From: Streptomyces lunaelactis
GTDB taxonomy: Bacteria > Actinomycetota > Actinomycetes > Streptomycetales > Streptomycetaceae
NCBI RefSeq assembly: GCF_003054555.1
Contig: NZ_CP026304.1
Span: 5,146,001-5,210,000 of the forward strand
Direction of reading: 5' to 3'
Length of the DNA stretch: 64,000 nucleotides
Each line of letters starts with the position of its first letter. The stretch's first letter is position 1. The notes under the pieces are model-generated. The model saw nothing but the letters and a program-made list of their open reading frames with translations. It did not search any database and was not told where the DNA came from. The position numbers and the translations under genes are program-made. Positions 24,972-35,292 of this stretch are shown here, one piece after another.

Positions 24972-25531
24972 TGACTGCCACCACCAACGCGCCGCGTCTG
25001 AAGCTGCGCTACCGCGAGGAGATCACCGGCAAGCTGCGTGAGGAGTTCTCGTACGAGAACGTCATGCAGATCCCCGGCCTCGTCAAGATCGTGGTCAACA
25101 TGGGTGTGGGCGACGCCGCCCGCGACTCCAAGCTGATCGAGGGCGCCATCCGCGACCTCACCACGATCACGGGCCAGAAGCCGGCCGTCACCAAGGCCCG
25201 GAAGTCCATCGCGCAGTTCAAGCTGCGTGAGGGTCAGCCGATCGGCTGCCACGTCACCCTCCGTGGTGACCGCATGTGGGAGTTCCTGGACCGTACGCTG
25301 TCGCTCGCGCTGCCGCGTATCCGTGACTTCCGTGGCCTGTCGCCCAAGCAGTTCGACGGCCGTGGCAACTACACCTTCGGTCTCACGGAGCAGGTCATGT
25401 TCCACGAGATCGACCAGGACAAGATCGACCGGGTCCGGGGCATGGACATCACCGTGGTGACCACGGCGACCAACGACGACGAGGGTCGTGCCCTGCTTCG
25501 TCACCTCGGCTTCCCGTTCAAGGAGAACTGA
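24971..25531 (+). CDS. rplE: 50S ribosomal protein L5
   Basis: L5 binds 5S rRNA and contacts P-site tRNA. The 186-residue protein has [20 protein letters not shown], the [20 protein letters not shown] loop and the [20 protein letters not shown] block. rpsN starts 2 nt after its stop. Confidence 0.98.
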   Translation: MTATTNAPRLKLRYREEITGKLREEFSYENVMQIPGLVKIVVNMGVGDAARDSKLIEGAIRDLTTITGQKPAVTKARKSIAQFKLREGQPIGCHVTLRGDRMWEFLDRTLSLALPRIRDFRGLSPKQFDGRGNYTFGLTEQVMFHEIDQDKIDRVRGMDITVVTTATNDDEGRALLRHLGFPFKEN

Positions 25532-25533
25532 CC

Positions 25534-25719
25534 GTGGCGAAGAAGGCTCTGATCGCTAAGGCCGCCCGCAAGCCGAAGTTCGGTGTGCGCGCGTACACGC
25601 GCTGCCAGCGCTGTGGCCGGCCCCACTCCGTCTACCGCAAGTTCGGCCTGTGCCGCGTGTGCCTTCGTGAGATGGCTCACCGTGGCGAGCTGCCGGGCGT
25701 GACCAAGAGCTCCTGGTAA
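25534..25719 (+). CDS. rpsN: 30S ribosomal protein S14, zinc type
   Basis: Sixty-one residues with two CxxC pairs (CQRC at 24-27, CRVC at 40-43) that bind zinc: the short, Zn-containing (C+) S14, often named rpsZ. GTG start. Streptomycetes usually carry a second zinc-free copy elsewhere, expressed on zinc starvation through Zur. Confidence 0.98.
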   Translation: MAKKALIAKAARKPKFGVRAYTRCQRCGRPHSVYRKFGLCRVCLREMAHRGELPGVTKSSW

Positions 25720-25929
25720 TTCCCTACTTGGGAATTACCGGAGGCTCTCGGTAAGTATCTGGTCGGCGGGAGCCCTCCTCCGCATGCCGTAGGCTTGTGG
25801 GGTTGGGCGCCCGTCGCCCTGACCGACTTACTACGCCGTAGGTCCCCGCACCGCACCCGTCCCGCCACTGAGTGGGGAGAGGGATGGCGCATACAGGAAA
25901 CCCCGGCGAGAGAGGCCGAAGGCCAATTC
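25720..25929 (+). other. rpsN-rpsH gap
   Basis: A 210-nt gap inside an otherwise tight operon. It holds two similar motifs, TGCCGTAGGC (25786-25795) and CGCCGTAGGT (25833-25842), and short GC-rich stems, but no clear promoter or terminator. It may carry a site for S8-type feedback control, which is inference by analogy with E. coli spc. Confidence 0.35.
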
Positions 25930-26328
25930 ATGACCATGACTGATCCCATCGCAGACATGCTCACGCGTCTGCGTAACGCAAACTCGGCGTACCACGACAC
26001 CGTCGTGATGCCGCACAGCAAGATCAAGTCGCACATCGCGGAGATCCTCCAGCAGGAGGGCTTCATCACCGGCTGGAAGGTCGAGGACGCCGAGGTCGGC
26101 AAGAACCTCGTCCTGGAGCTGAAGTTCGGCCCGAACCGCGAGCGTTCGATCGCCGGCATCAAGCGCATCTCCAAGCCGGGTCTGCGCGTGTACGCGAAGT
26201 CCACCAACCTGCCGAAGGTTCTCGGCGGCCTGGGCGTGGCGATCATCTCCACGTCCCACGGTCTCCTGACCGGTCAGCAGGCAGGCAAGAAGGGCGTAGG
26301 TGGGGAAGTCCTCGCCTACGTCTGGTAG
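25930..26328 (+). CDS. rpsH: 30S ribosomal protein S8
   Basis: S8 organises the central domain of 16S rRNA and represses the spc operon in E. coli. ATG 25930 ([20 protein letters not shown]) gives the family length of 132 residues. The [20 protein letters not shown] end is diagnostic. The ribosome site is weak (GAAGGCC, 25917-25923). Confidence 0.97.
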   Translation: MTMTDPIADMLTRLRNANSAYHDTVVMPHSKIKSHIAEILQQEGFITGWKVEDAEVGKNLVLELKFGPNRERSIAGIKRISKPGLRVYAKSTNLPKVLGGLGVAIISTSHGLLTGQQAGKKGVGGEVLAYVW

Positions 26329-26349
26329 TCGGGAAAGGAAGGAAAGCTC

Positions 26350-26889
26350 ATGTCGCGAATCGGCAAGCTCCCCATCCAGGTTCCCGCCGGTGTGGACGTC
26401 ACCATCGATGGCCGTACGGTCGCCGTGAAGGGCCCCAAGGGTTCCCTCTCCCACACCGTTGCCGCCCCGATCGAGATCGTTAAGGGCGAGGAAGGCGTTC
26501 TGAACGTCACCCGTCCCAACGACGAGCGTCAGAACAAGGCCCTGCACGGCCTGTCCCGCACGCTGGTGGCGAACATGATCACCGGCGTGACCCAGGGTTA
26601 CGTCAAGGCGCTCGAGATCAGCGGTGTCGGTTACCGCGTCGCCGCGAAGGGCTCCAACCTGGAGTTCCAGCTCGGCTACAGCCACTCGATCCTGGTGGAG
26701 GCGCCCGAGGGCATCTCCTTCAAGGTCGAGTCGCCGACCAAGTTCTCGGTCGAGGGTATCGACAAGCAGAAGGTCGGCGAGGTCGCCGCAAACATCCGCA
26801 AGCTGCGGAAGCCCGACCCGTACAAGGCCAAGGGTGTCAAGTACGCCGGCGAGGTCATCCGCCGCAAGGTCGGAAAGGCGGGTAAGTAA
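26350..26889 (+). CDS. rplF: 50S ribosomal protein L6
   Basis: L6 stabilises the factor-binding region near the sarcin-ricin loop. The 179-residue two-domain protein starts [20 protein letters not shown], and its C-terminal signature [19 protein letters not shown] is intact. GGAAGGAAAG is the ribosome site. Confidence 0.98.
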   Translation: MSRIGKLPIQVPAGVDVTIDGRTVAVKGPKGSLSHTVAAPIEIVKGEEGVLNVTRPNDERQNKALHGLSRTLVANMITGVTQGYVKALEISGVGYRVAAKGSNLEFQLGYSHSILVEAPEGISFKVESPTKFSVEGIDKQKVGEVAANIRKLRKPDPYKAKGVKYAGEVIRRKVGKAGK

Positions 26890-26892
26890 GCC

Positions 26893-27276
26893 ATGGCATA
26901 CGGTGTAAAGATTGCCAAGGGTGACGCGTACAAGCGCGCCGCCATCAAGCGCCGCCACATCCGCGTCCGCAAGCACGTCTCCGGCACGCCGGTACGTCCG
27001 CGCCTGGTCGTGACGCGCTCCAACCGCAACATCGTTGCGCAGGTCATCGACGACATCGCGGGCCACACGCTCGCGTCGGCGTCGACCCTGGACACCTCGA
27101 TTCGTGGTGGCGAGGGTGACAAGAGCGCCCAGGCCAAGCAGGTCGGCGCGCTTGTCGCCGAGCGTGCGAAGGCTGCCGGCGTCGAGACCGTCGTGTTCGA
27201 CCGTGGTGGCAACAGGTACGCCGGGCGCATTGCCGCTCTGGCTGACGCCGCCCGCGAAGCCGGGCTGAAGTTCTAA
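26893..27276 (+). CDS. rplR: 50S ribosomal protein L18
   Basis: L18 delivers 5S rRNA to the 50S subunit. The 127-residue protein has a basic N-terminus ([20 protein letters not shown]) and the conserved [20 protein letters not shown] end. It begins 3 nt after rplF. Confidence 0.98.
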   Translation: MAYGVKIAKGDAYKRAAIKRRHIRVRKHVSGTPVRPRLVVTRSNRNIVAQVIDDIAGHTLASASTLDTSIRGGEGDKSAQAKQVGALVAERAKAAGVETVVFDRGGNRYAGRIAALADAAREAGLKF

Positions 27277-27322
27277 GCCCCGGTTCCGGGACTAACGGAC
27301 GTAACAGAGAGAGGTAAATCCA

Positions 27323-27925
27323 ATGGCTGGACCCCAGCGCCGCGGAAGCGGTGCCGGTGGCGGCGAGCGGCGGGACCGGAAGGGTCGCGACGGTGGCGCT
27401 GCCGCCGAGAAGACCGCTTATGTTGAGCGCGTTGTCGCGATCAACCGCGTTGCCAAGGTTGTCAAGGGTGGTCGCCGCTTCAGCTTCACCGCGCTGGTCG
27501 TGGTGGGCGACGGTGACGGCACCGTAGGTGTCGGATACGGCAAGGCCAAGGAAGTTCCCGCGGCCATCGCCAAGGGCGTTGAAGAGGCCAAGAAGAACTT
27601 CTTCAAGGTTCCGCGTATCCAGGGCACCATCCCGCACCCGATCACGGGCGAGAAGGCCGCGGGCGTCGTCCTGCTCAAGCCTGCTTCCCCCGGTACCGGC
27701 GTTATCGCCGGTGGCCCGGTGCGTGCGGTGCTCGAGTGCGCCGGCGTTCACGACATCCTGTCGAAGTCGCTCGGCTCGTCCAACGCGATCAACATCGTGC
27801 ACGCGACCGTGGCGGCCCTCCAGGGCCTGCAGCGTCCCGAGGAGATCGCGGCTCGCCGTGGTCTGCCCCTCGAGGACGTCGCCCCCGCGGCTCTGCTTCG
27901 TGCACGTGCGGGAGCGGGTGCGTAA
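27323..27925 (+). CDS. rpsE: 30S ribosomal protein S5
   Basis: S5 contributes to decoding accuracy and the mRNA entry helicase site. The 200-residue protein has a Gly/Arg-rich N-terminal extension (residues 1-30), then [20 protein letters not shown], the double-stranded RNA-binding fold, and [20 protein letters not shown]. Its stop overlaps rpmD by 1 nt. Confidence 0.98.
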   Translation: MAGPQRRGSGAGGGERRDRKGRDGGAAAEKTAYVERVVAINRVAKVVKGGRRFSFTALVVVGDGDGTVGVGYGKAKEVPAAIAKGVEEAKKNFFKVPRIQGTIPHPITGEKAAGVVLLKPASPGTGVIAGGPVRAVLECAGVHDILSKSLGSSNAINIVHATVAALQGLQRPEEIAARRGLPLEDVAPAALLRARAGAGA

Positions 27926-28107
27926 TGTCCCGTCTCAAGATCACGCAGACGAAGTCGTACATCGGTACTAAGCAGAACCACCGTGACACGCTGCGTTCGC
28001 TCGGGCTCAAGCGCCTGAACGACGTGGTCGTCAAGGAGGACCGTCCCGAGTTCCGCGGAATGGTGCACACCGTCCGCCACCTCGTCACGGTTGAGGAGGT
28101 CGACTGA
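27925..28107 (+). CDS. rpmD: 50S ribosomal protein L30
   Basis: ATG 27925 overlaps the rpsE stop (TAATG). The 60-residue product, [20 protein letters not shown] ... [15 protein letters not shown], matches L30 along its whole length. It lies between rpsE and rplO, the usual place. Confidence 0.97.
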   Translation: MSRLKITQTKSYIGTKQNHRDTLRSLGLKRLNDVVVKEDRPEFRGMVHTVRHLVTVEEVD

Positions 28108-28108
28108 C

Positions 28109-28564
28109 ATGGCGGAGAACAACCCGCTGAAGGTTCACAACCTCCGGCCCGCCCCGGGCGCCAAGACCGCCAAGACCCGTGTGGGTCGTGGTGAGGCGTC
28201 CAAGGGTAAGACCGCTGGTCGTGGTACCAAGGGCACCAAGGCCCGTTACCAGGTTCCGCAGCGCTTCGAGGGTGGGCAGATGCCCCTCCACATGCGTCTC
28301 CCGAAGCTCAAGGGCTTCCGGAACCCGTTCCGCACCGAGTTCCAGGTTGTGAACCTGGACAAGCTCGGCGCTCTCTACCCCGAGGGTGGAGAGGTCACTG
28401 TCGCCGATCTGGTCGACAAGGGCGCGGTTCGCAAGAACAGCCTCGTCAAGGTCCTGGGCCAGGGCGAGATCTCCGTGGCGCTGCAGGTGACGGTTGACGC
28501 CGTCTCCGGCTCCGCCAAGGAGAAGATTGCCGCTGCCGGCGGCACCGTCACCGAGCTCGTCTGA
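28109..28564 (+). CDS. rplO: 50S ribosomal protein L15
   Basis: ATG 28109, with GAGGAGG overlapping the end of rpmD. The 151-residue protein has the basic Gly-rich N-terminal arm ([20 protein letters not shown]) that penetrates 23S rRNA, then [15 protein letters not shown]. It is the last ribosomal gene of this run; a strong terminator follows. Confidence 0.98.
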   Translation: MAENNPLKVHNLRPAPGAKTAKTRVGRGEASKGKTAGRGTKGTKARYQVPQRFEGGQMPLHMRLPKLKGFRNPFRTEFQVVNLDKLGALYPEGGEVTVADLVDKGAVRKNSLVKVLGQGEISVALQVTVDAVSGSAKEKIAAAGGTVTELV

Positions 28565-28595
28565 GACGAGTTCAGTGGCTGAAAGCTGAAATCCG

Positions 28596-28629
28596 ACCGG
28601 GGATGCCTCCCAAAAGGGGCATCCCCGGT
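28596..28629 (+). terminator. spc-cluster terminator after rplO
   Basis: ACCGGGGATGCC (28596-28607) and GGCATCCCCGGT (28618-28629) form a perfect 12-bp stem, 31 nt after the rplO stop, followed by TTGGTCGTTCC. Confidence 0.75.
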
Positions 28630-28705
28630 TGGTCGTTCCTAGGGGGGCGCATCCGCCGGTAAGGTGGCGTGCACTGTTGCTGTAAACATAGGGGGTTCTG
28701 CCCCC

Positions 28706-28733
28706 TTGGCCGATCGGTCTGCACCACTAAGAT
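28706..28733 (+). promoter_or_regulatory. Putative secY promoter
   Basis: TTGGCC (28706-28711), 16-nt spacer, TAAGAT (28728-28733). A small AGGGGG/CCCCCT hairpin (28690-28706) touches its -35. It lies after the rplO terminator, so secY-adk-map probably has its own start. Confidence 0.5.
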
Positions 28734-28817
28734 CGTTCGGATTTGCCTGACTACTTATCCGTCGATCCTCAATACCGTCACCTCTGACGCAGTAGCGCGG
28801 GGGTCGCAGGAGGCACC

Positions 28818-30137
28818 GTGCTCACCGCGTTCGCCCGGGCGTTCAAGACGCCCGACCTGCGCAAGAAGCTGCTCTTCACACTCGCCATCATCGTGCTGTA
28901 CCGGCTCGGGTCACATATCCCGGTCCCGGGCGTGAATTACCAGAACGTACAGATCTGTGTCGATGCGGCCCAGAAGGGCAACAACAGCCTGTTCGGCCTG
29001 GTGAACATGTTCAGTGGTGGCGCGCTGCTGCAGATCACCATCTTCGCGCTCGGCATCATGCCGTACATCACGGCGAGCATCATCCTGCAGCTGCTGACCG
29101 TGGTCATCCCGCGTCTGGAGGCCCTCAAGAAGGAGGGTTCGGCCGGCACGGCGAAGATCACCCAGTACACGCGTTACCTCACGGTGGCTCTCGCCGTGCT
29201 GCAGGGCACCGGCCTGGTGGCCACCGCCCGCAGTGGTGCGCTCTTCAGTGGCTGCCAGGTTGCCGACCAGATCGTCCCGAACCGCTCGATCTTCACCACC
29301 ATCGTCATGGTGGTCACCATGACCGCGGGTACCGCGGCCGTCATGTGGCTCGGTGAGCTCATCACCGACCGCGGCATCGGCAACGGCATGTCGATCCTGA
29401 TGTTCATCTCGATCGCCGCCGGCTTCCCGGGCGCCCTGTGGGCCATCAAGGAGAGCGGCAAGCTCGCCAAGGGCTGGATCGAGTTCAGCACGGTCATCCT
29501 GATCGGCTTCGTGATGGTCGCCCTCGTCGTCTTCGTCGAGCAGGCCCAACGCCGTATCCCCGTGCAGTACGCGAAGCGAATGATCGGGCGGAGGTCGTAC
29601 GGCGGTACGTCCACATACATCCCGCTCAAGGTGAACCAGGCGGGTGTGATTCCCGTCATCTTCGCGTCGTCGCTGCTCTACATCCCGGCGCTGATCGCTC
29701 AGTTCAGCAGTGGCACCTCGGGCTGGAAGACATGGATCGAACAGCACTTCGTCAAGGGTGACCACCCGTACTACATCGCGACGTACTTCCTGTTGATCGT
29801 GTTCTTCGCCTTCTTCTATGTGGCGATCTCGTTCAACCCCGAGGAAGTCGCCGACAACATGAAGAAGTATGGTGGCTTCATCCCAGGTATCCGTGCTGGT
29901 CGACCGACGGCTGAGTATCTGAGCTATGTGCTCAACCGGATCACCTGGCCGGGATCGCTGTACCTGGGTCTGATTGCTCTTGTTCCGACGATGGCGTTGG
30001 CAGGCTTCGGAGGCGCGAACCAGAACTTCCCGTTCGGCGGGACGAGCATCCTGATCATCGTGGGTGTGGGTCTGGAGACCGTGAAGCAGATCGAGAGCCA
30101 GCTCCAGCAGCGCAATTACGAAGGGTTCCTCCGCTGA
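28818..30137 (+). CDS. secY: Protein translocase subunit SecY
   Basis: SecY is the channel of the Sec translocon in the plasma membrane. GTG start at 28818 with GCAGGAGG upstream. The 439-residue protein has ten predicted membrane segments; the plug region lies near [20 protein letters not shown], and the cytosolic loops with [11 protein letters not shown] (~residues 249-259) and [20 protein letters not shown] are present. Its stop overlaps adk by 1 nt, so the two are coupled. Confidence 0.98.
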   Translation: MLTAFARAFKTPDLRKKLLFTLAIIVLYRLGSHIPVPGVNYQNVQICVDAAQKGNNSLFGLVNMFSGGALLQITIFALGIMPYITASIILQLLTVVIPRLEALKKEGSAGTAKITQYTRYLTVALAVLQGTGLVATARSGALFSGCQVADQIVPNRSIFTTIVMVVTMTAGTAAVMWLGELITDRGIGNGMSILMFISIAAGFPGALWAIKESGKLAKGWIEFSTVILIGFVMVALVVFVEQAQRRIPVQYAKRMIGRRSYGGTSTYIPLKVNQAGVIPVIFASSLLYIPALIAQFSSGTSGWKTWIEQHFVKGDHPYYIATYFLLIVFFAFFYVAISFNPEEVADNMKKYGGFIPGIRAGRPTAEYLSYVLNRITWPGSLYLGLIALVPTMALAGFGGANQNFPFGGTSILIIVGVGLETVKQIESQLQQRNYEGFLR

Positions 30138-30814
30138 TGCGAATCGTCCTCGTCGGACCGCCCGGTGCCGGCAAGGGAACGCAGGCCGCGTACCTTGCCA
30201 GGAACCTGTCGATCCCGCACATCTCCACGGGCGACCTCTTCCGCGCCAACATCAGCCAGGGCACCGACCTGGGTGTACAGGCCAAGGCCTACATGGACGC
30301 GGGTGAACTGGTCCCCGACGAGGTCACCATCGCCATGGCCAAGGACCGGATGGAACAGCCGGACGCCGAGAACGGCTTCCTGCTGGACGGCTTCCCGCGC
30401 AACGTCTCGCAGGCCGAGGCGCTGGACGCGATGCTGAAGGCCGAGGGCATGACGCTGGACGCGGTGCTCGACCTGGAGGTCCCCGAGGACGAGGTCGTCA
30501 AGCGGATCGCGGGCCGCCGCATCTGCCGCAACGACTCCAGCCATGTCTTCCATGTCACGTACTCCGCGCCGAAGACCGAGGGTGTCTGCGACACCTGCGG
30601 CGGCGAGCTGTACCAGCGTGACGACGACTCCGAGAAGACCGTGCGCAAGCGGCTCGAGGTCTACCACACGCAGACCGAGCCGATCATCGACTACTACCGG
30701 GCGCAGAACCTGGTGGTCACCATCTCCGCGCTGGGCAAGGTCACCGAGGTGACCCGGCGTGCGATGGACGCGCTGAAGAAGTCCGGCGAGGACGAGACGA
30801 ACGACAAGGGCTGA
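30137..30814 (+). CDS. adk: Adenylate kinase
   Basis: Converts AMP + ATP to two ADP. The P-loop GPPGAGKGT (residues 7-15), the AMP-site HISTGDLFR and [10 protein letters not shown] are in place. The long-form LID (residues ~127-165) has Cys-x5-His followed later by CDTC, so it may bind zinc as in Gram-positive enzymes, though one usual cysteine is a histidine. At 225 residues it is slightly longer than the norm because of an acidic tail. Overlaps secY by 1 nt. Confidence 0.97.
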   Translation: MRIVLVGPPGAGKGTQAAYLARNLSIPHISTGDLFRANISQGTDLGVQAKAYMDAGELVPDEVTIAMAKDRMEQPDAENGFLLDGFPRNVSQAEALDAMLKAEGMTLDAVLDLEVPEDEVVKRIAGRRICRNDSSHVFHVTYSAPKTEGVCDTCGGELYQRDDDSEKTVRKRLEVYHTQTEPIIDYYRAQNLVVTISALGKVTEVTRRAMDALKKSGEDETNDKG

Positions 30815-30909
30815 GCAGTACCGCAGTACCTTCTGTACGGCCGCGGTGTCCGGTGGGCGCCGCGGCCGTACTGTTGAGCAGAGACACATCAGACGTGGAA
30901 GGCAAGTGC

Positions 30910-31746
30910 ATGGTGCAGATCAAGACCCCGGAGCAGATCGCGAAGATGCGCGAGGCGGGGCTGGTCGTGGCCGCCATCCACGCGGCGACGCGTGAGGCCG
31001 CGGTGCCGGGCGCGAGCACCAGGGATCTGGACGAGGTCGCCCGCAAGGTGATCGCCGACCACGGTTCGAAGTCCAACTTCCTCGGCTACGGCGGGTTCCC
31101 CGCGACGATCTGCACCTCGGTCAACGAGGTCGTCGTGCACGGCATCCCGGACGAGAAGACCGTCCTCAAGGACGGCGACATCATCTCCATCGACGCCGGC
31201 GCGATCATCGACGGCTGGCACGGCGACGCCGCGTACACCGCCTTCGTCGGCAGTGGGCACGCGCCGGAACTGATCGAACTCTCCAGGGTCACCGAGGAGT
31301 CGATGTGGGCCGGCATCGCCGCCATGAAGAACGGCAACCGGCTGATCGACGTCTCCCGAGCCATCGAGACGTACATCCGCCGCCAGCCGCGTCCCGCCAC
31401 CGGCAAGTACGGGATCATCGAGGAGTACGGCGGCCACGGCATCGGCACCGAGATGCACATGGACCCGCATCTGCTGAACTACGTCTCCAGGAAGCGGGGC
31501 AAGGGCCCGAAGCTGGTCCCCGGCTTCTGCCTGGCGATCGAGCCGATGGTCTCGCTCGGCACCCCGCACACCGAGGTCCTGCAGGACGACTGGACGGTCA
31601 TCACGACCGATGGCACCTGGTCCTCGCACTGGGAGCACTCGGTGGCACTGACGGAGGAGGGCCCGCTGGTGCTGACGGCCCCCGACTGTGGCAGGGCGAA
31701 GCTGGCGGAGCTGGGCATCACGGCCGCGCCGGACCCGCTGGCCTGA
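30910..31746 (+). CDS. map: Methionine aminopeptidase, type I
   Basis: Removes the initiator Met from nascent proteins. ATG 30910 follows GGAAGGC by 7 nt and gives 278 residues starting MVQIKTPEQIAKMREAG. The substrate His (VVHGIPDE) and the five dinuclear-metal ligands are visible: two Asp in SIDAGAIIDGWHGDAA, His in GGHGIGTEMH, Glu in AIEPM, Glu in WEHSVAL. The secY-adk-map order is usual. Confidence 0.97.
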   Translation: MVQIKTPEQIAKMREAGLVVAAIHAATREAAVPGASTRDLDEVARKVIADHGSKSNFLGYGGFPATICTSVNEVVVHGIPDEKTVLKDGDIISIDAGAIIDGWHGDAAYTAFVGSGHAPELIELSRVTEESMWAGIAAMKNGNRLIDVSRAIETYIRRQPRPATGKYGIIEEYGGHGIGTEMHMDPHLLNYVSRKRGKGPKLVPGFCLAIEPMVSLGTPHTEVLQDDWTVITTDGTWSSHWEHSVALTEEGPLVLTAPDCGRAKLAELGITAAPDPLA

Positions 31747-31942
31747 GCCCGGTCGGCGGACGCCCTTCGCGACGCGGAGGTGCCCCGCTTGCGTCGGCGT
31801 AACGATCTCCGGTAGTGGGCAGACTTGCCGGATTCGTCTTTTCGAGGGGCCTGTCGTAGACTGATGCGTCGGCTCTCGTGTACCCGTGTGTCTCCATACG
31901 GCCGCCTGAGTCGATCAAGGTAGCCGATTCGAAAGGCGAAGC

Positions 31943-32164
31943 GTGGCCAAGAAGCAAGGTGCCATCGAAATTGAGGGCACCGTGATCGAGTCCCTCCCGA
32001 ACGCCATGTTCAAGGTGGAACTCCAGAACGGTCACAAGGTCCTCGCGCACATCTCCGGCAAGATGCGGATGCACTACATCCGAATCCTCCCGGACGACCG
32101 GGTCGTCGTGGAGCTCTCTCCGTACGACCTGACGCGTGGCCGGATCGTCTACCGGTACAAGTAG
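31943..32164 (+). CDS. infA: Translation initiation factor IF-1
   Basis: A 73-residue OB-fold protein, GTG start, with [20 protein letters not shown] and the conserved end [13 protein letters not shown]-1 occupies the A site during initiation. The 196-nt upstream gap contains a good -10 hexamer, TAGACT (31857-31862), but no clear -35. Confidence 0.98.
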   Translation: MAKKQGAIEIEGTVIESLPNAMFKVELQNGHKVLAHISGKMRMHYIRILPDDRVVVELSPYDLTRGRIVYRYK

Positions 32165-32222
32165 ATCTTGCCGCGCCCCATTCTGTGGGGTGCCGGCACT
32201 GACCCGGAGAACCTGACATCCA

Positions 32223-32336
32223 ATGAAGGTCAAGCCGAGCGTCAAGAAGATCTGCGACAAGTGCAAGGTGATCCGCCGTCACGGCCGGGTCATGGTCATC
32301 TGCGACAACCTGCGCCACAAGCAGCGCCAGGGCTGA
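32223..32336 (+). CDS. rpmJ: 50S ribosomal protein L36
   Basis: A 37-residue protein starting [20 protein letters not shown]. The zinc ligands C11, C14, C27 and H32 are all present, so this is the zinc-bound (C+) form. It lies between infA and rpsM, the usual place. GGAGAACC is the ribosome site. The small size is normal. Confidence 0.97.
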   Translation: MKVKPSVKKICDKCKVIRRHGRVMVICDNLRHKQRQG

Positions 32337-32532
32337 CGCACGACCACCTGCACTCGCAGTTCTTCGCGCGACGCACGTAAACGAGTACATACGCAGATCC
32401 CGCCTGGCTTCGGCCGGCGATACCCCCGGTGGAGGCCGGGGACCTGGTCCGTACCACCCTCCTTTTTCACCAAGGGTCGGCGGCCACGGAACGGCTCTGC
32501 GGAAGACCTCCGATATTCAACAGGAGCCATGA

Positions 32533-32913
32533 ATGGCACGCCTTTCCGGCGTTGACCTCCCGCGCGAAAAGCGCGTCGAGATCGCCCTCACCTACGTCTT
32601 CGGCATCGGGCGCACCCGGTCCAAGGAAGCCCTTGCGGCCACCGGTGTCGACCCCAACACCCGCGTTCGTGATCTGCCCGAAGAGGACCTGGTAAAGCTC
32701 CGCGAGTACGTGGACGCCAACCTCAAGACCGAGGGTGACCTCCGTCGCGAGGTCCAGTCGGACATTCGCCGCAAGATCGAGATCGGCTGCTACCAGGGTC
32801 TGCGGCACCGCCGTGGCCTGCCGGTCCACGGTCAGCGCACCAGCACGAACGCTCGTACCCGCAAGGGCCCGCGTCGCGCCATCGCCGGTAAGAAGAAGCC
32901 GGGCAAGAAGTAG
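32533..32913 (+). CDS. rpsM: 30S ribosomal protein S13
   Basis: S13 bridges the subunits and touches P-site tRNA. The ATG at 32533 ([20 protein letters not shown]) is preferred to one at 32529 in another frame; CAGGAG precedes it. 126 residues, with [20 protein letters not shown] and the basic tail KKKPGKK. Confidence 0.98.
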   Translation: MARLSGVDLPREKRVEIALTYVFGIGRTRSKEALAATGVDPNTRVRDLPEEDLVKLREYVDANLKTEGDLRREVQSDIRRKIEIGCYQGLRHRRGLPVHGQRTSTNARTRKGPRRAIAGKKKPGKK

Positions 32914-32978
32914 TCCTCAGCCGGACGCTCATCAGCGGTCTTCGCTGTAGGACCGACCACCTCCCGTAGGAGATATAG

Positions 32979-33383
32979 ATGCCCCCCAAGGGTCGTCAGG
33001 GCGCTGCCAAGAAGGTGCGCCGCAAGGAAAAGAAGAACGTCGCTCACGGGCACGCCCACATCAAGAGCACGTTCAACAACACGATCGTTTCGATCACCGA
33101 CCCCTCGGGCAACGTGATCTCCTGGGCCTCCGCCGGCCACGTCGGCTTCAAGGGCTCGCGCAAGTCCACCCCCTTCGCCGCGCAGATGGCCGCCGAGTCG
33201 GCCGCCCGCCGCGCGCAGGAGCACGGCATGCGCAAGGTCGACGTCTTCGTCAAGGGTCCCGGCTCCGGCCGTGAGACCGCGATCCGCTCCCTCCAGGCCA
33301 CTGGCCTCGAGGTCGGCTCGATCCAGGACGTCACCCCCACCCCGCACAACGGCTGCCGCCCCCCGAAGCGCCGCCGCGTCTGA
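32979..33383 (+). CDS. rpsK: 30S ribosomal protein S11
   Basis: S11 forms the platform of the 30S subunit. The 134-residue protein has [20 protein letters not shown] and the end [24 protein letters not shown] is the ribosome site. The stop is followed at once by an intrinsic-terminator hairpin. Confidence 0.98.
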   Translation: MPPKGRQGAAKKVRRKEKKNVAHGHAHIKSTFNNTIVSITDPSGNVISWASAGHVGFKGSRKSTPFAAQMAAESAARRAQEHGMRKVDVFVKGPGSGRETAIRSLQATGLEVGSIQDVTPTPHNGCRPPKRRRV

Positions 33384-33410
33384 CCCTCTTCTGAGGGTTT
33401 TGACTTTTTC
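33383..33410 (+). terminator. Intrinsic terminator-like element, rpsK-rpoA
   Basis: ACCCTC (33383-33388), TTCT loop, GAGGGT (33393-33398), followed by TTTGACTTTTTC. The 6-bp stem plus U-rich run is the clearest Rho-independent form in the window. It lies between rpsK and rpoA, so it probably tunes rpoA expression. Confidence 0.6.
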
Positions 33411-33442
33411 GGGCGGTACGGCGCTTCGGTGCCGTATCGCCC
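33411..33442 (+). other. Second hairpin in rpoA leader
   Basis: GGGCGGTACGGC (33411-33422) pairs with GCCGTATCGCCC (33431-33442), with one G-T pair and a loop including TTCG. It directly follows the terminator-like element and may be an alternative fold or stabiliser of the rpoA mRNA. Confidence 0.5.
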
Positions 33443-33497
33443 GTACCCTTGTTCCGTTGGCATCAAATAGTGGGTGCCAAGACTGGAGGCATTTCTC

Positions 33498-34520
33498 ATG
33501 CTTATCGCTCAGCGTCCCTCGCTGACCGAAGAGGTCGTCGACGAGTACCGCTCGCGGTTCGTGATCGAGCCCCTCGAGCCGGGCTTCGGCTACACCCTCG
33601 GCAACTCGCTTCGCCGTACGCTCCTCTCCTCGATCCCCGGCGCTGCTGTCACCAGCATCCGGATCGACGGTGTCCTGCACGAGTTCACCACCGTGCCGGG
33701 CGTCAAGGAGGACGTCACCGACCTCATCCTGAACATCAAGCAGCTGGTCGTCTCCTCGGAGCACGACGAGCCGGTCGTGATGTACCTGCGCAAGCAGGGT
33801 CCCGGCCTGGTCACCGCTGCTGACATCGCCCCGCCGGCCGGCGTCGAGGTCCACAACCCGGACCTCGTTCTCGCGACGCTGAACGGCAAGGGCAAGCTGG
33901 AGATGGAGCTGACCGTCGAGCGCGGTCGCGGCTACGTCTCCGCCGTGCAGAACAAGCAGGTGGGCCAGGAGATCGGCCGTATTCCGGTCGACTCCATCTA
34001 CTCGCCGGTGCTCAAGGTCACGTACAAGGTCGAGGCGACCCGTGTCGAGCAGCGCACCGACTTCGACAAGCTGATCGTCGACGTCGAGACCAAGCAGGCC
34101 ATGCGTCCGCGTGACGCCATGGCGTCGGCCGGTAAGACCCTGGTCGAGCTGTTCGGTCTGGCGCGTGAGCTCAACATCGACGCCGAGGGCATCGACATGG
34201 GCCCGTCCCCGACGGACGCCGCGCTCGCCGCCGATCTCGCCCTGCCGATCGAGGAGCTCGAGCTCACCGTTCGGTCGTACAACTGCCTCAAGCGCGAGGG
34301 CATCCACTCCGTGGGTGAGCTCGTGGCGCGTTCCGAGGCGGACCTGCTCGACATCCGCAACTTCGGTGCGAAGTCGATCGACGAGGTCAAGGCGAAGCTG
34401 GCCGGCATGGGCCTGGCGCTCAAGGACAGCCCGCCCGGATTCGACCCGACCGCCGCGGCGGACGCCTTTGGCGCGGACGACGACGCGGATGCCGGTTTCG
34501 TGGAGACCGAGCAGTACTAG
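33498..34520 (+). CDS. rpoA: RNA polymerase alpha subunit
   Basis: Alpha dimerises to start RNA polymerase assembly. ATG 33498 gives the standard [20 protein letters not shown] start; 340 residues. The N-terminal domain has [20 protein letters not shown], and the C-terminal DNA-binding domain (~residues 248-310) has [20 protein letters not shown] and [15 protein letters not shown]. The Asp-rich tail is typical of streptomycetes. No rpsD is found here, as expected in this genus. Confidence 0.98.
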   Translation: MLIAQRPSLTEEVVDEYRSRFVIEPLEPGFGYTLGNSLRRTLLSSIPGAAVTSIRIDGVLHEFTTVPGVKEDVTDLILNIKQLVVSSEHDEPVVMYLRKQGPGLVTAADIAPPAGVEVHNPDLVLATLNGKGKLEMELTVERGRGYVSAVQNKQVGQEIGRIPVDSIYSPVLKVTYKVEATRVEQRTDFDKLIVDVETKQAMRPRDAMASAGKTLVELFGLARELNIDAEGIDMGPSPTDAALAADLALPIEELELTVRSYNCLKREGIHSVGELVARSEADLLDIRNFGAKSIDEVKAKLAGMGLALKDSPPGFDPTAAADAFGADDDADAGFVETEQY

Positions 34521-34552
34521 TACGCCTCCGGCTGGGGTGCCCGGGTTTCTGG

Positions 34553-34603
34553 GTGCCCCGGACCGGGGTCCAAGCCCTGTCCTCGAACGCCGGACGGGCT
34601 TGG
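34553..34603 (+). repeat. Streptomyces intergenic repeat, copy 1 (terminator)
   Basis: GTGCCCCGGACCGGGG then TCCTCGAACGCCGGACGGG, a divergent member of a family found at four sites in this window. CCAAGCCC-T-GTCC (34570-34582) pairs with GGACGGGCTTGG (34592-34603), one bulged T, then TTCTGTCTT. It probably works as a terminator after rpoA, leaving rplQ to read-through or its own start. Confidence 0.6.
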
Positions 34604-34685
34604 TTCTGTCTTCCGTAGGGCAGCCGCCTTGCGGGAACTGACACCGGTACCTGATACGGCCGGTGCAGCACACAAGGAGAAAACC

Positions 34686-35195
34686 ATGCCGAAGCCCGCC
34701 AAGGGTGCCCGTCTGGGCGGCAGCGCTGCGCACGAGAAGCTGCTTCTCGCGAACCTCGCGAAGTCGCTCTTCGAGCACGGCCGCATCACCACGACCGAGG
34801 CCAAGGCCCGCCGCCTGCGTCCGGTCGCCGAGCGCCTGATCACCAAGGCGAAGAAGGGCGACATCCACAACCGTCGCCTGGTTCTGCAGACGATCACGGA
34901 CAAGAGCATCGTGCACACGCTCTTCACCGAGATCGCTCCGCGGTACGCCGAGCGCCCGGGTGGCTACACCCGTATCACCAAGATCGGCGGCCGTCGTGGC
35001 GACAACGCCCCGATGGCTGTGATCGAGCTGGTCGAGGGTGAGATCGCGAAGAAGGCGACCGTTGCCGAGGCCGAGGCCGCTGCCAAGCGCGCGGTCAAGG
35101 AAGACGCCCTCAAGAAGGACGAGGTCGTCAAGGACGAGGTCGTCGAGGACGCGGCTCCGGCTGAGGCCGGGGAGTCCGAGTCCAAGGACGCCTGA
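34686..35195 (+). CDS. rplQ: 50S ribosomal protein L17
   Basis: ATG 34686 after [33 protein letters not shown]17 lies near the tunnel exit. The conserved core ends near residue 120 ([11 protein letters not shown]); a charged tail of ~45 residues follows with a doubled KDEVV motif and Ala/Glu-rich end. The total of 169 residues is longer than in E. coli (127), as in other streptomycetes. Confidence 0.98.
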   Translation: MPKPAKGARLGGSAAHEKLLLANLAKSLFEHGRITTTEAKARRLRPVAERLITKAKKGDIHNRRLVLQTITDKSIVHTLFTEIAPRYAERPGGYTRITKIGGRRGDNAPMAVIELVEGEIAKKATVAEAEAAAKRAVKEDALKKDEVVKDEVVEDAAPAEAGESESKDA

Positions 35196-35292
35196 GGCTC
35201 CGCCTCTGTGAGCGGGCTCGCCCCTTGAGGGGCGGGCCCGCTTTCGCGTTCGCGAGTTCTTGGGTGCGCGCCGCCCTGAGAGGATCTGTTGC

